A DNA stretch of 64,000 nucleotides from Amorphophallus konjac (Eukaryota; Streptophyta; Magnoliopsida; Alismatales; Araceae): positions 327,863,829-327,927,828 of the forward strand of contig CM040125.1 in the NCBI GenBank assembly GCA_022559845.1, read 5' to 3'. Below the pieces are notes generated by a model. That model worked only from the letters and a program-made list of their open reading frames with translations, was not told the DNA's origin and did not search any database. Below, piece after piece: positions 42,576-54,399 of the stretch. The position numbers and the translations under genes are program-made. The stretch's first letter is position 1, and the number at the start of each line of letters is the position of its first letter.

Positions 42576-44475
42576 CAGGCGGGCGGGCGCACAGGGCGCC
42601 CCTGCGCCCTATGCGCCAGCGGGCGTTTTTTTTAAATATGCTTCTTGGCTCTATTTTTTTTGATCTACCGAGAACAAAGGATGCCCAGCATCATGTTCCC
42701 TTAGATTGTCACGAACAAGAATGCCCAGCATTCTGTTCCAATTTCAATAATTGAAGATCATAAAAATTACACCTAAACATGATTCTATGCAGAGAAATTA
42801 CATCGATCAGAGCGTAACCTGGCTCTGATACCACTGTAAGGATTTGAACAACATGGTTCGGGCAACGCAGCGGATAATAAAATTTGAATCACGAACCCAG
42901 GCTTTATGGAATCCAAGAAGCCATGCTCTAATCAATGCAATAAAATTCATCCAACCCCAAAATGGGTTGTAGATCTATACCTTCCGTGGAACGACGCTAT
43001 CCACAATGTCCGATGCAGATTTTCTCAAACGCAGAGCCGCACAAGTGTACGGCCTCTAGAGTTGATCCACACGGATCCTCGTGCAGTAATTGTATCCTCC
43101 CGTCCTTCCCCCACCCACACAACCTGCGGATCCTCTAAAATCCCTTCTTCTTCCCTAAGCTTTTCCCCTTTGACAGAGAGAGAGAGCAACTAGGGAGAGA
43201 GAGAGAGAAAGAGGGAGGAGAGGGGAGGAGAGAAGAGGAGCTTTCTTTCTTCTTCTGAATGCTTGGCTAAAGAGGAGAGGAAAGCCTTCCTACGTAGGAT
43301 GCATATGTATAAGGGTTGGGCTATTTCTAAAAGAGCCCCTAAGAACTAATATTATATATATCCTTTCATATTATTGTACATATGTATTATGCCCTTCTTA
43401 TATTCCTTTCTAAAAGGAATTTAAGACTTTTAATATATACATCAGTATAATAATACTCCGTCACCCGAGAACCCATTGTGTGTGATCCTCTAGGCCCATA
43501 GTCACTCTAGTTTATGGCCCATTAACTTCTAATTCCCAATTAGAAGTAAATTAAACTTATTATTCGCTTCTACTAGAGCCGAATAATAGTTTTTTTTTTT
43601 TGAACCTTTGATCACGTTAGGTCAAGCAAATCCGCGTGATCACAAAGGATGTCAGGTTCAAACCACCCTGTATGGTACCTGTAAGTCTACAGTTTCCGCA
43701 TTGTTATAATCCCTCGCTCCTTCTATGAGTCTGATTCGATCGAGGGTATGGTATCTGTCAAACCCTATGATCGTGCCATTTGACCATGACCTCCTATAAA
43801 GTGTATGACGTCTGTTCTAAACGAACTCACACGACCCTGTCAAGGGATTTAATGGAGTGCCAGTGTCATGACCCATTAACTGTCTGATATATACCCGACA
43901 GTGAGCGATCCCCTCTTGACCATTGATGATCTTTACACATATCCTGAAATGGTTAATGACTTGGCAATTCATGACTTATGGTTAAAATCACTTAGCCAAG
44001 TAATTAAACCATTCCAGTCCTCGTGTAAGATCCGATCAATGTCTCTGGTCGAAGAACCAACGATGCTACTGAGACAATTGGATCTTCAGTTGACATTAGG
44101 TATAATCAACCATCTGAAGATCCAATGGTGGATCAGTTCAGTGTACATCCTCCCAGAATGTACACCTACACATATGTATCGGTGCCCCGCACCAGTGACT
44201 ATGAGACTGCTCACCCATACATCATGTGTACTGGTTTAATAGGTAATCAAAGTCCCCGAGTGATTACCCTCCAATCAGGAACAATTTTAAGATATGTGTC
44301 CATGTAAAGTCAGTCTCATAATCGAGATCCCATCTCGAGTTAACTTTACAACCACATATCCTAGGGACATCGTAGAGTAATATACAATTATAAATTTACG
44401 CTCAAATACCACTTTATTAATGATGAACAAGATTGTACAACTATCGGGCCTACCTGACCTGAAATTGGCCTGTAA
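42576..44475 (-). mobile_element. LTR remnant I with tRNA-Met primer site
   Basis: The minus strand shows TGGTATCAGAGC (42822-42833), one base from sequence beginning (plus) TGTAAGGATTTGAACAACAT at 42835, a typical primer-site and LTR arrangement. About 260 bases of interior remain left of it, ending against element D in a GC-rich palindrome. I place the LTR's other end near 44475 (...GGCCTGTAACA), tentatively. It contains a TATA-like TATACATATG (minus, about 43307) and a GA-rich leader at 43180-43240. No gag or pol and no second LTR are seen. It could be a truncated copy or part of a non-coding element. Confidence 0.5.
42585..42609. repeat. GC-rich near-palindrome at the D/I junction
   Basis: Arms GGGCGCA (42585-42591) and TGCGCCC (42603-42609) flank GGGCGCCCC. 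More GCGCC and GGGCG units follow to about 42626. It stands out against AT-rich flanks. Confidence 0.7.
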
Positions 44476-44802
44476 CATACCAATACTAATAGCACCCTCA
44501 TCAAAGCTCCAACCGGCCGCCCCAGCATCGGAAGAGAAGAGGAAAAGAACAAGAAACGAAGAAGAAGAAAAAGAAAAGAAGAATAAGAGGAGAGAGGTGA
44601 GAGCCTCATGTGGCACCCCGTACTCGAGTCTTTGTTGACGCACAAAATTTGAACACCACAATATGGCAAAAATTGTGGGAAGTTAAGGTGTTCCTAAGGC
44701 ACACTACTATGGGCTCGACTGTAAGAACCCGGCAGTAAAGAAATAGAAGAAGAGGTCGGAACGGCCAAATTTTAACACAGTGATAGCGACGTCGTATCAT
44801 TA
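44476..44802. other. Unassigned spacer between remnants I and H
   Basis: A GA-rich stretch (44530-44600) is followed by GGCACCCCGTACTCGAG and CTGTAAGAACCCGGCAG, which look like fragments of LTR ends, but no pair of termini or duplication can be defined. Confidence 0.4.
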
Positions 44803-46339
44803 TGGGAACACTTTTATTTATTTCATTTATTTATTTATTTATTTATTATTTACTTACTTTATTTCGTTCATTAGTGCATGGGCATGCCAGTCACGAGGTG
44901 ACGGTTTATTCAAGCTCCAAGACCGGGGTGTTCTGGAACCATTGATGCGTGCCGTCTGACTGATCAAACGATAATAGGTTTCGTGTCGGGACTAGAACCC
45001 GTCGTACCGTAAAGGTCACGGTGTTAATTACATCTCTCCGAAGGGGAGAAAATCCTTGATTAATCGCTAGGAAGAGGGGCCCTATAGCCTAAAATTTATA
45101 TTGACAAGCAAAATTAGATAATTCGAAAACAAATCGGGATCTCCCGTGTCAAGGCGTTCAAGCTGATTTATTTGCTCATCGCATGCTCTATGCTCGAAAA
45201 ATAGTCAGAGTCGAAAACATAGCTGGAGCATGAATGGTAAAAGAAAATGTATGTCGGGAATCTGGCAGGTTTGATGTCTGATGACAATAGGGGCGAGAAG
45301 AACCCCGAAAGAAATAAGTCAGATTGGGAGAGCATATTGGTCCAAGGCAAAGTCAGACCATGGACATAGCGGAGCGAACCCCGAAATTCAAACCTGACTT
45401 GCGAGGACATAACGTATATTCCCTGCACACAAGGTCTGGAAAGTACTGGGCCCCGGATCTGACGTCATTAGTTCCTCGAATATTAATGTATATGTACACC
45501 AACGCTATTCATTTTTTTGTTTATTCATTATATTTTTTTTTGTTTTTTGTTTTTTTTGTTTGTTTTGTTTATTTTTGTTTTTATATATATATACATTTTT
45601 ATTTTATTTTTACTATTATGCTATATATGTATAAATTTTTAGCATATTTTTGTATTATTATTTTTATTTATTCATTATTCATTTCTATTTTTTATATTAT
45701 TATTATCTAATTCTTTTCCTTTATCATTATTATCATTATTGTTATGCCCATTCCATTATTACTCTATATTTTTGTTTATCTTATTTGCTGATCCACCATT
45801 ATACGGTTGTTGTTTTGTTTTACTCCCTTTTTCTTTTGTTATTTTTTTTATAAAGATAGGGGGGTTTTGCGTCGACTCACTACTCTGATTTAGTGCGTCG
45901 ATGCACTCCCCCTCATTCCCCTTCTTGTCTTATGATGGGTTTTCTCCCTTATTTTGTCTTATGTTTTTATATGTATAAAAGAAGAGGGGGCCGCGGGTTA
46001 AAAGGTTTAAAAAGTTGTCTGTTAAAGAAGGGACTTGCCGCTTAAAAGAGAAAGGGGCTGCCGATTATAGAAGATGGGCGCTGCCAATGAAGGGGCGAGA
46101 GGGCCTACCAATAAAAAAATGATTTTTTCATATTAGTCCCTATAAACTTATTGAATTATCGATTGATCTCTCAAATTTGACTATTGTCTTAAAAATCCCT
46201 ATATCTATCTCCGTTGTCCAAATAAGTCCCTGCGTGATTTTAAATTGAATAAAATCAATTAGATCAAGGTTAAGTTGACCCAACATTAGAAAAACACTAA
46301 CTTACCCCTAGTTAGTGGTGTATGAGTGTGAGTGAGTGA

Positions 46340-46409
<70 letters not shown>

Positions 46410-46530
46410 AAGTCTCCCCCTCTGGTACCACTCCCCCCTCCCCCCTCCCCTTCCACCTCTAGTCCAGCCCCCCCCCCCTCTGGTACCCCCCCTCCCCCTC
46501 CACCTCCACCTCCACCTCCGCTCTATCAGG

Positions 46531-46940
46531 GGGTCGACCCCTGGGGAGAGGGGGTCGACCCCTATTCCTCACGCTAGAGAGTTAGAGAGGGAGAGAGTAC
46601 GACAAAGAGAGAGAGTGCGCGAGAGGTGGGGGGAACGACCGCAGCGGCCTAGGAGACAGTCGGCGTGCTAGAAGGGTTGTCGGCATGCCCTGGGAGGGCC
46701 GCACTTGTGCTCAGATGTGCAAAAGGTGGGCGCAGGGGTCGACCCCTGGGGAGAGGGGGTCGACCCCTATTCCTCACGCTAGAGAGTTAGAGAGGGAGAG
46801 AGTACGACGAAGAGAGAGAGTGCGCGGGAGGTGGGGGGAACGACCGCAGCGGCCTAGGAGACAGTCGGCGTGCTAGAAGGGTTGTCGGCATGCCCTGGGA
46901 GGGCCGCACTTGTGCTCAGATGTGCAAAAGGTGGGCGCAG
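46531..46940. repeat. 205-bp tandem duplication inside the MULE
   Basis: Two adjacent copies, 46531-46735 and 46736-46940, start GGGTCGACCCCTGGGGAG and end GTGGGCGCAGG. They differ at very few positions, so this is a recent duplication. Confidence 0.9.
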
Positions 46941-48150
46941 GGCGGCTGGCGATGAGCTCGGTAGGGACTAGTGACGGCAGTGCATGCGTAGGCCGATCAC
47001 ATAGAGTGGTCGGATGGTGCGTGGTTGGCAGGGCGATGGCAGCGATGGGAAGACGATACGGCAACCGGTGGTGGCTTGGTGGGGAGAACTGCCTACTAGG
47101 CATGGCTAGGGTGGCAACGGGAATGGCAGTGCTAAAAGCTCAAGCTAGTAGCGAAGGCAGACTGTATTTCCTTATGGCAGCGCAGAGCCCCACGTCTATG
47201 ATGTGTTGTGGGTGGGCATGAGGGGCTTCACACATAGACCCCATAATCCATGCGGCGGGATGGGCTGCCAAAGCACCGATGCCCCACGTAGATCCCATAA
47301 TCCATGTGGAACAGCAAATCCCTAAAGGAGACGCTGGAAAATCCAACCATCTCCCCCCAGTGGCACCGGGGGGATTTGAACCCGCGACCTCGCTCTGATA
47401 CCAGTTTACAGGATCATGCCCAAACCGTTGCGCTAAACGCTCGAGCTAGTAGCGAAGGCAGACCGTATGTCCTTATGGCGGTGCAGAGCCCCACGTCTAT
47501 GATGTGCTGTGGGTGGGCATGAGGGGCTTCGCACATGGACCCCATAATCCATGCGGCAGGATGGGCTGCCAACGCACTGATGCCCCACATGGACCTCATA
47601 ATCCACGTGGAAAAGCAAATCCCTAAGGGAGACGCTGGAAAAACCAACAATGAAGACGGTGAGGTGTTGGCACTGTGACTGAAAGGGGAGGGGAGGAAGG
47701 GGCGGTTGTCCGGCGAGGTGTTGGCGCGTCTGCTAGCGCCGGTGGTGGTTGAACAGGGTGAGGGGGATCATGGGAGAGGAGGCAGTGGCCGGTGACCTTC
47801 CACTAGCGTTGGCGGAGAGCATGGGCAGGGGCGGGTGATGATAGCTAATATGTGTAGGGCGGTTGGCGGCGAGCTTGGCAGGGATCGGCGACGGCAATGC
47901 AGACGTAGGCCAGTGACATAGAGTGGCCGGACGGTGCGTGGTTGGCAAGGCGATGGCAGTGACGGGAAGGCGATACTGCAATCGGTGGTGGCTTGGTGGG
48001 GAGAACTGCCTACTGGGGATGGCTAGGGCGGCAACGGGAATGAAGACTGCGAGGTGTTGGCGCTATGACTGAAAGGGGAGGGGAGGAAGGGGCGGTTGTC
48101 TGGCGAGGTGTTGGCACGTCTGCTAGCACCAGTGGTGGTCGCACAGGGTG
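46935..48150. repeat. Older segmental duplication inside the MULE
   Basis: 46935-47124 plus 47650-47770 corresponds to 47855-48150: both have GGCTGGCGATGAGCTCGG-like, GGTGCGTGGTTGGCA, TGGTGGGGAGAACTGCCTAC and ACTGAAAGGGGAGGGGAGGA blocks. TRIM 2 interrupts only the first copy. The copies are clearly more diverged than the 205-bp duplication. Confidence 0.8.
47125..47649 (-). mobile_element. TRIM 2: miniature LTR element, minus orientation
   Basis: Left LTR 47131-47348 (short at its outer end) and right LTR 47404-47649 flank 55 bases holding a purine tract (minus CTGGGGGGAGATGG) and the primer site TGGTATCAGAGC (minus, 47392-47403). Both LTRs share GCTAGTAGCGAAGGCAGAC and GGAGACGCTGGAAAA. The paralogous uninterrupted site is at about 48038-48060 (GGGAATGAAGACTGCG). 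No coding, as expected of TRIMs. Confidence 0.85.
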
Positions 48151-50299
48151 AGGGGGATCATGGATATGGTGAGGGCAGAGCATAGGAGGCGACAAGGCGT
48201 GGTGATGGCGGGGAGGTGATCTTGGTGGTGGACGGCGAATAGGTGGTGGCAGAGGCGAGATCTGCTTGCTACAGTGAAGAAAAGGAGGGGGAGGAGAGGA
48301 AGAAGGACATGGGGGTTGAGGGAGGGAGTGGGGGTGCGGCCAGGGGTGGGGAGCAGGGAGAGGGGATGGTGCAGGCTGGTGGAGGCCCAACCATAGGTGG
48401 ATGATGGTGGTCGGCGACCCCCCCTCCCCCTCTGGTCCGCTTCCCCCCCCCCCTCTGTTACCCTCCCCCCCTCCACCTCCACCTCCGGTACCACTCCCCC
48501 CTCCCCCTTCACTTCGGGTGGCCCTGCTACAGCGTCTTGTTCTCCGATCTCTCTCCTAATGTCACTCTCCGCCCTATGCCATGGCCGTCGGCCCTCACCA
48601 CACATACACACAGAGAGAGAGAGAGAGAGAGAGGGTATTTTAGTCTTTTTCATATAATTGATGGAATATTCTACATAATATTCCTTTTTTTGGATGGCAA
48701 CAAACTACATAAATTTATTTGTAAAATATTAATGATTGTAGGAACTTTTAAGACAATAGTCAGATTTAAGGGATCAATCGATAATTCGATAAGTTTGTAG
48801 GGATTAATATGTAAAAATCCTAAAAAAAATAAGCGTTGCCGGTTAAGTTCGCTGGATCAGTCGGTTAATGGGGGAGAGGGCATGCCGGTAGAGGGGAAAA
48901 GGGCGCACCGTTTAAACACAAGATGGCGCAGCTTGTTAAGGAAAAGAAAAGCAGAGGGCCTCACTGGTTACTTAAAAGGGTGGCATGCCGTTTATCGGAT
49001 GAGAAAGATGTCGGATAACAAAAATGGGAGGCGATCGGTTGAAGGGGGAAAGACTTCGCTATTTGAAATAGGAACGGTCCGCCGATCCAAAAGCATTAAT
49101 GGTGCCGGATATAACGCTTGTGTCTGTTAAAGAAATGGTGACTCGTCGGATAATATATATACATGGAGCTGCCGTTTATTAAAAGGAGCTGTGTGACAAT
49201 GAAATTGATAAGTCAATTGTTTCGTTAATGTCATGACCATGTTATTTATTTTTTTATTTATTAATTTAATATTTAATATAATTTTGACAGCACCTTCCCC
49301 GATCAACGGTGTTTAAGGGTGTATGAAATGGATGTTAATCAACGGATAATCGAGGTGAGCCCTCAATTATTACGATGCGCCAGAGGCGACGACACCCACG
49401 ACTAGTAAAAGGTAATGGAACCTTCAAATTTGGGTGGAAAAATAGAGGAACGAAGCTGGAATGCTCATTCGCAAAGGCTACCTAGCCAGCCATGTTAGTG
49501 CTACCAGATCGGCCTCACGTGGCAATTAACGAAATTCACCAAAATAAGGGTTCGCATCGGAATCGGAAAAGGATCGGCCGTAAAACGTAGGTGAATCTCA
49601 CTATTTCGTACTAATGCCACTCGTGGGTGTTCGATTAAAGGGTCATATCCATCACATTGGATACACCCCAATCCCAAAATTCTCTCAGTAACGTAATCAT
49701 TTTCGGATCGACCTGTTCACCCGCATGTCGTCATTCACAATACACAACGAGGTAGCGAATAGCAGGAAAGAAAGAGGAAAGCAAACGAGCACATTCACAC
49801 AGGACAGAGAGAAATAATAACATGCACATTAATTGCAGGGAGATGAAGCCCTCTTCATAGATACATTTCATTTATTCGTCGAAAAGAAAACATATATAAA
49901 TGTAGGCGAGGGGGGGGATCGTAAGACAAAGGGCCACAGTATACATGCATCGTTCATAACCACAACTAGCAGAGAGCAAAGAAAAGGGAAGGAAATAATA
50001 ATATATAAAAAAATGTCTCGGAGGCAAGGTGTGCCAACGCCAAGCAGAGGAAGGGGGGAATGGAGAGAGCGAAGTATTGACTACCTCTCCATCCCAGACC
50101 TCACCTCTTTTCCTCTTTGCTTCCTCTCTTCCCTCCGTGATCTCTCTTCTTTTATCTTAGATCCCTATCTCTGTCCCTCTCTTGCTGTCTCTTCCTCTTA
50201 TCCGCTTACCTCCTCTATTTGCTAATTCCTCTCTTCTCTTCCTCTGGGCCTCGTGGCCTTTTTATAGGGGTGGTCATGGAGGGTTGCTGTCGGAGATAC

Positions 50300-50848
50300 T
50301 GTTGGTTTATGTCAGCGTCTCCCTTAGGGATTTGTAGTGAAATGTGAGTTATGGGACCCACGTGGAGTATCGGTGTGTTGACAGCTCATCCCGCCACATA
50401 AATTATGGGGTCCATATGCGAAGTCCCTCATGCCGACCCACAGCACATATAAGATGTGGGGTTCTACAATGACATAAGGAAATACGATCCGCCTTCGCTA
50501 CCGGCTCGAGCTTTTAGCGCAACGGTTGGGGCTTGATCTTGGAAACTAGTATCAGAGCGAGGTTGTAGTTTCAAATCTCCCGGGTGTCGCTGGGGGGAGA
50601 TTGTTAGTTTATGCCAACGTCTCCCTTAGGGATTTGCTGTGAAATGTGGGTTATGGGGCCCACGTGGAGCATCGGTGCGTTGACAGCCCATCCCGCCGCA
50701 TAGATTATGGGGTCCATATGCGAAGCCCCTCATTCCCACCGACAACATGTATAAGATGTGCGGTTCTGCAATGCCATAAGGAAATACGGTCCGCCTTCGC
50801 TACCAGCTCGAGCTTTTAGCGCAATAGTTGGGACTTGATCCTGGAAAC
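50300..50848 (+). mobile_element. TRIM 1: miniature LTR element, plus orientation
   Basis: LTR 50300-50546 and LTR 50602-50848 are both 247 bp and start TGTT(G/A)GTTTATG. Between them lie a primer site TAGTATCAGAGC (50547-50558, one change from TGG) and a purine tract TGGGGGGAGA (50591-50600). Same family as TRIM 2. The right LTR is followed by TGGTAT, the start of another primer site, and no matching 5-bp duplication is found. Confidence 0.85.
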
Positions 50849-50858
50849 TGGTATAATG

Positions 50859-51142
50859 TTGCGCATGTGTGGAACATGCTTAATTCTATTGTTTTGATGA
50901 TGTCTGACAATGACTCATTAGTGAGTCTAATTTGTATTTGATGATGTCAATGTTCATGTAATACATATCAAAGAGTCAGCACTGGCATGCGAATGGCCTC
51001 ATGTAGATAAGCAAAACATGATACAATGCAGCGATGTAATAGGAAATGGCCATGCAAGCAAGAAGTTATGTACATGCTCAATCATAGGAGCAAAGGGGCT
51101 TACTCTATTGAAATAAAGTTGAAAGTGGTTAGGGAGAACATC
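50859..51142. other. Fragment L between TRIM 1 and element F
   Basis: Begins TGTTGCGCATGTGTGG and is AT-rich with TGATGATGTC repeats. It may be the start of another LTR cut off by element F, but nothing confirms this. Confidence 0.3.
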
Positions 51143-52319
51143 TGTCACGCCCCGAGTTTTTATTACAGCGGAAGATGAACTCGGGAAACGTGAACAACCG
51201 GTATGGTAAGCCTCTTACAAGCAAGAATAATCAGAGCGCAAGACAATCACACATAAAAATACAATTACACAATAATTTAATCAACTTCTCCTTTCATTAA
51301 TAATCAAAATGATAAAGATCCAAATACATAGAATATTCCAACTTTACTCAACTCTATACTCAATAAAAATGGAAAATTACATGAACTCGATCTAGACATT
51401 TATTGACTCCAAAGTCTTCACTCTCAATTTCATGTGACTTTCATTCGCACTCGGACCCATCACTTGAATAACTTGAATCCGAATCCGAACTACTTGCATC
51501 TCCTGAAAAAGATTAGAAATAGGTAATGAGCACACTTGCCTAGTAGGTATCTTCGCATCAACATGATTGGCAATATTAAAGTGATTAGCATTTTAGCTCT
51601 AAAGAATAAGGTAAAATCATGCGAAATGCGATCAAACATACGATTAAAACTAGAGTAACAAGATATAATCAAGCTTAAGATATGAGAACATGAATCGATC
51701 AAGTATAATCAAGCAAGAACGTAGTAATGGCCTTTCATGAACAAGAATGTACAAGAAAGTCATGTAACAAGCAAGAATGTACTCTTCACTTAGTAGCAAG
51801 TACTTCGTGAATTTCTGTGGAATTTCATTTCACGAGCCATGAATATTTCCGTGGTTGCCGTGGATATTTCACTTATTTATAAAGAAAATACTCCCAGTGT
51901 AATGCGGCGCCAGTAGCATCATACCCCTTGGTTTATAATAGTATGTTTCCGACAATCAGCCGAGGGGACTAGCATAGAGCCCTTGAACATAATCAGTGCT
52001 CGATCTGCATCTTCAAGTATAAATCAATATACTTACACGCATGTAAATAATGTGGCCAATAATGTACCATTTCAACAATAGGTTCATGATAAAGTAATCA
52101 ACAATAAGAATGCTTCTATTTGGAATAAGGAATTTCAATAAATACTTTAATGACTAGGTTATGCCATAGAAATAAATCGGCAGCATAACGGTACATTTCT
52201 TAACTTTCATAATTTAGTTAAATCATCTTGATAAAGGTGACATGTCCCAGAGATTTAATAGTCTTTCTAGGATCATATGGATATTAACCTTTGGGTCAAA
52301 CCTTGGGTTAACTGAACAA

Positions 52320-53260
52320 AAGAATTTTAGCGGTCTATAACTGGGCTGTTACATAAATATAGCGGTCTAGTTCTGGACCATTAAGTACAAAACTATTCAT
52401 TATTTGAAAACAGGCCCTCTGGAGTCTTTAGCGGTCAAAGGTAGATCCATCAAGGTTCCTTTAGCAATCTAGATAAGGCCCTCTAGAAGACTATGGCGGT
52501 CAATTATTGGTCCGCTAAGGTCCAAAAATAAAAACACCAGTATAAATGTATTCTAGACAATTGGGCTTTAATGGTACAATCAACTCGACGTCCTAGTGGG
52601 AATTACAGGCTCGCGGAGAATTACGGAGGCCTTGAAACAAGATTTCCTAGTCCATTGGAAGCAATATCCAAAAGAGATGTCCTCATGTCCAAGATTATGT
52701 TCCTATAGTGCAAAGTGTGTAACTAATGGTCATATACCGGAATATATGCCATGAACTTATAGAAATGACTCTGAGATAAGAATAGAATGTGTACAATAAA
52801 AAATCAGCCTTAAATCTCGTCAATATAAGCATTCAAACCGTAATTTAATACAAAATTATATGGTTTTTGGCACAAAATACCTTATGCTTAAAATAATCCT
52901 AAGTACCATAAAGAAATATCAACTCACTGTTTATGAATCAGGAATTAAAACTTAGAGTAATAAATACCATTAAAACAGGTTAGTATATACTTAACTAGGC
53001 TTAATTATAAGTTATATGGCTGTTCTTAAATCTATCTTGGGATGACAGAAAATAACACAGTTGGCGGTCTATCATAGAGCCGTTACAGGACGCTGGCGGT
53101 TTATCGTAAGGCCGCCATAGTAACTTTAACGGTCTATTTCCGATCCGCGAGAGGTTTCATGAAAATGAGTTTACCAAGTGTCTAGCGGTTCATCATAAGG
53201 CCGCTATAGAGAGATGGCGGTCAAATTCTAAGCCGCTAGAGCACGACAGATAGTAACTTA
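52320..53260. repeat. Hairpin clusters in element F LTR
   Basis: Inverted repeats with GCGG/CCGC arms occupy the same places as the GTGACGG/CCGTTAC hairpins of LTR A. Examples are GCGGTCAATTATTGGTCCGC (52496-52515) and AGCGG with CCGCT near 53183-53206. Versus A, the arm changes ACGG/CCGT to GCGG/CCGC, so both sides changed together. Confidence 0.8.
52562..52641 (-). promoter_or_regulatory. Conserved LTR block (copy in F)
   Basis: Same order of motifs as in A, in minus orientation: GGCCTCCGTAATTCTCCGCG, then TTCCCACTAGGACG, then TTGATTGTACC. Confidence 0.75.
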
Positions 53261-53979
53261 AATAAGAGGGTTCTAAGGTTTTTAACTCACATGATGTCTA
53301 AAAATCATATATAAACTTTCCCTATTAGGATAAAACGAAGGTTAAGCTAACAATATGCATGGGTTTCTATGAATTGACAAGAAAGTTCCTTTTTAACTTA
53401 ACTAGGGCTAAGAATATTCATGCATAATATACTAGAGGCATAAAATATGAAATTCATGATCTATAAAGCATGAAATCAAGTGCAATAAGAGGGCTTTTAT
53501 TTCTAGAATGATGTTTTAGCGGTTCATGAGATGACCTACCTCTGCTAAAGCCTTTAAACTTCGAATTTGATGCTAGATGCTACCCTTAGTCCCTTGCACT
53601 CCTTGTGACCAATCAACAACTTCAAGCTGCTCTAACTCTTTACTCTCTTGACCTAATGATGTGATATTTGGAGGGTAAGAAGCAGATACTAAGGGGAACA
53701 AAGGTTCTAAAGACACTTAGCCTAAATACCTCGATTTGGTTCTCTAATCCTTTGATCTTCACCGGACTCTTGCAAAGTTTCCTGGGTCGCTAAGGTGGAA
53801 GCAGCAACTTTACAGGCTTCTATCTCCTTGTGTGCTTGATCTCCTAGCACGAAATTTTGGGATATATTAGTCCTATATATTAGCAATAAAAACTTCTAAA
53901 GATCCTACCTGAAATAATGTAGTCCTACCTTGATTCCACGTGATCCAATGTAAGGGTCGCGCAGGTCAAAACTAGGTCA

Positions 53980-53987
53980 TATTTATA
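53980..53987 (-). promoter_or_regulatory. TATA box of LTR F
   Basis: The minus strand reads AACCCTATAAATATGACC. In both A LTRs the corresponding sequence is CCCTATGAATAGG. Confidence 0.6.
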
Positions 53988-54399
53988 GGGTTTTGCAAGG
54001 GTTTGAGGATTAGAACGATTCTAGAGTCATTGTTAAACCTTAATTCAACTTCTGAGAGTCCTATACATGATTATTAGTTCTTCTATCTCGATCCCTAAAG
54101 GATAGACTAGTAAAAATCCCATCTTTTTGATCTGTCTTCAATTCACGGAACTGACAGGAAATAGCGATCGAGACTTGGTCCGCCAAATGACTTGTAGCGG
54201 TTTTACGATAGGCCGCTACTTGTCCTGGGTGCCGAATTTGAAACTAGTTCAAACTCTAATTTCATCTTATCTACTAAATTATCTAATTAATGGGTATTTA
54301 TCCCTATAATTCATGAATAAGTCAATTAACCTTCTAGAATATGGGCCAAACATCATGGGCTTGGTCCTTAAGTCTTTTGGGCTTTATTTAAATAGGATA

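Larger units (their letters stand above)
46121..48820. mobile_element. MULE-like DNA transposon, non-autonomous, about 2.7 kb
   Basis: Terminal inverted repeats of roughly 80 bp: the left end (CATATTAGTCCCTATAAACT, ATTATCGATTGATC, TGACTATTGTCTTAAAA) matches the complement of the right end with few differences. Flanks are A-rich on both sides (ATAAAAAAA and AAAAAAAAT), so the expected 9-bp duplication is ambiguous. The interior is GC-rich, with TG and GA microsatellites (46340-46410), C-rich runs, two internal duplications and a TRIM. No transposase is seen. Long terminal repeats with an unrelated GC-rich filling fit non-autonomous Mutator-like elements. Confidence 0.75.
44803..50299 (-). mobile_element. 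C-like LTR H, interrupted by a MULE
   Basis: From TGGGAACACTTTTATTTATT onward the order of blocks follows the C LTR: GTGCATGGGCATGCCAGTCA, GTGACGGTTTATTC, CTTGATTAATCGC, an AT-rich field (45500-45850), TGCCG-type repeats (46000-46110 and 48835-48990), CAGCACCTTCCCCG, a CT-rich leader (50090-50240) and a minus-strand TATA box TATAAAAAGG near 50260. The sequence is well diverged from C, so H is a related, older family. The far end is not found before TRIM 1, and no TSD is defined. Confidence 0.65.

Noticed and set aside
42571..44480. GACCA/TACCA as target duplication of remnant I
   Set aside because: Only four of five bases match and there is no left LTR.
47370..47400. GGATTTGAACCCGCGACC as a tRNA gene or SINE B box
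   Set aside because: It lies between two LTRs next to TGGTATCAGAGC; the TRIM primer-site region explains it and no cloverleaf can be built.
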